A DNA stretch of 64,000 nt. It comes from a virus. The notes beneath the pieces are model-generated. The model was not told the origin of the DNA. It was given only the letters and a program-made list of their open reading frames with translations, and did no database searches. The position numbers and the translations under genes are program-made. The DNA lies in the IMG/VR virus record IMGVR_UViG_3300020463_003399, positions 25,561 through 89,560 of that record, one strand, 5' to 3'. Shown piece after piece: positions 63,841-64,000 of this stretch (the first letter of the stretch is position 1; each line of letters opens with the position of its first letter).

Positions 63841-64000
63841 AATTTTCAAAAAAGAAGAAAAAGTAGAAAAGAAAGAAATCAAAAAGAAATTCAATCACAG
63901 AACTAGAATTAATAGTGAAGACATGACAGACAAAGAAAAAATGGATAAAGGGTTTAACGGAAAATCCTATGTCATAAATGGAATAGAATATGATTTCTAA
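63824..64000 (+). CDS. 58-residue basic peptide at the window end
   Basis: A complete frame ending exactly at the last base of the window. It is rich in Lys (MKNIFKIFKKEEKVEKKEIK) with a polar C-terminus (SYVINGIEYDF). Overlaps the previous gene by 17 bases. Unknown function. Confidence 0.5.
   Translation: MKNIFKIFKKEEKVEKKEIKKKFNHRTRINSEDMTDKEKMDKGFNGKSYVINGIEYDF

Noticed and set aside
1-64000. CRISPR arrays, insertion sequences, integrase or attachment sites
   Set aside because: No regularly spaced repeats, transposase or recombinase motifs, or tRNA-flanking direct repeats were seen; the window looks like a strictly lytic T4-type genome.

Overview
The window is a continuous piece of a T4-like myovirus genome: tail sheath, tail tube, both terminase subunits, head-completion nuclease gp4, gp32, UvsX, UvsY, UvsW, primase, gp41 helicase and class Ia ribonucleotide reductase are all present. 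It is AT-rich (roughly one third GC by eye), very densely packed, and carries a large set of host-derived metabolic genes. That combination fits a marine T4-like phage of a low-GC marine bacterium; a SAR11-type (Pelagibacterales) host is my inference, not something the sequence proves. No integrase, insertion sequence or CRISPR array was seen.

Layout. 1-12.3 kb: virion and packaging genes (sheath, tube, tube-like protein, gp4, terminase small and large subunits, several structural proteins). 12.3-20 kb: gp32, UvsX, a QueD-like enzyme, UvsY, NrdA, NrdB. 20-26.5 kb: small early genes, HNH protein, AAA+ ATPase, a SufT/MIP18-like protein, UvsW. 26.5-29.5 kb: tRNA-Arg and small genes including a phosphoribosyltransferase. 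29.5-33.4 kb: a divergent cassette, with a hydrolase-like protein and a radical SAM enzyme on the minus strand and two 2-oxoglutarate-oxygenase-like proteins plus a membrane fatty-acid desaturase on the plus strand. 33.4-37.2 kb: small genes, a PolIII-alpha-like protein, primase, ClpP-like protease. 37.2-40.6 kb: PRPP synthetase, PsiE-like membrane protein, and a glycine-betaine-type binding protein and permease (ProX, ProW). 40.6-57.3 kb: gp41 helicase, a ligase-like protein, many virion proteins, a RecB-like nuclease, a full-length SufB, a PAAR tip protein and a P-loop kinase. 57.3-64 kb: glycosyltransferase, minus-strand mini-genes behind an unusual GC-rich structured segment, then a compact plus-strand operon with YggX, a third 2OG-oxygenase-like protein, a hotdog thioesterase, an NAD-dependent epimerase, peptide deformylase and an SGNH hydrolase.

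Expression logic. Two promoter classes are readable. Genes for virion parts and the divergent cassette follow a T4-late-type box, most often GATAAATAC (also AATAAATA, CATAAATA, TATAAATA). Replication and metabolic genes follow sigma70-like promoters (TTGACA or TTGCAA, about 17 bp, TATAAT-like). In at least six cases the expected transcription start falls on or within a few bases of the ATG with no good Shine-Dalgarno sequence, suggesting leaderless phage mRNAs.

The most interesting content is metabolic: a phage-borne osmolyte ABC transporter pair without its ATPase, three separate iron or Fe-S genes (SufB, SufT-like, YggX), and a late-expressed radical SAM/hydrolase/2OG/desaturase cassette whose substrate I cannot name.
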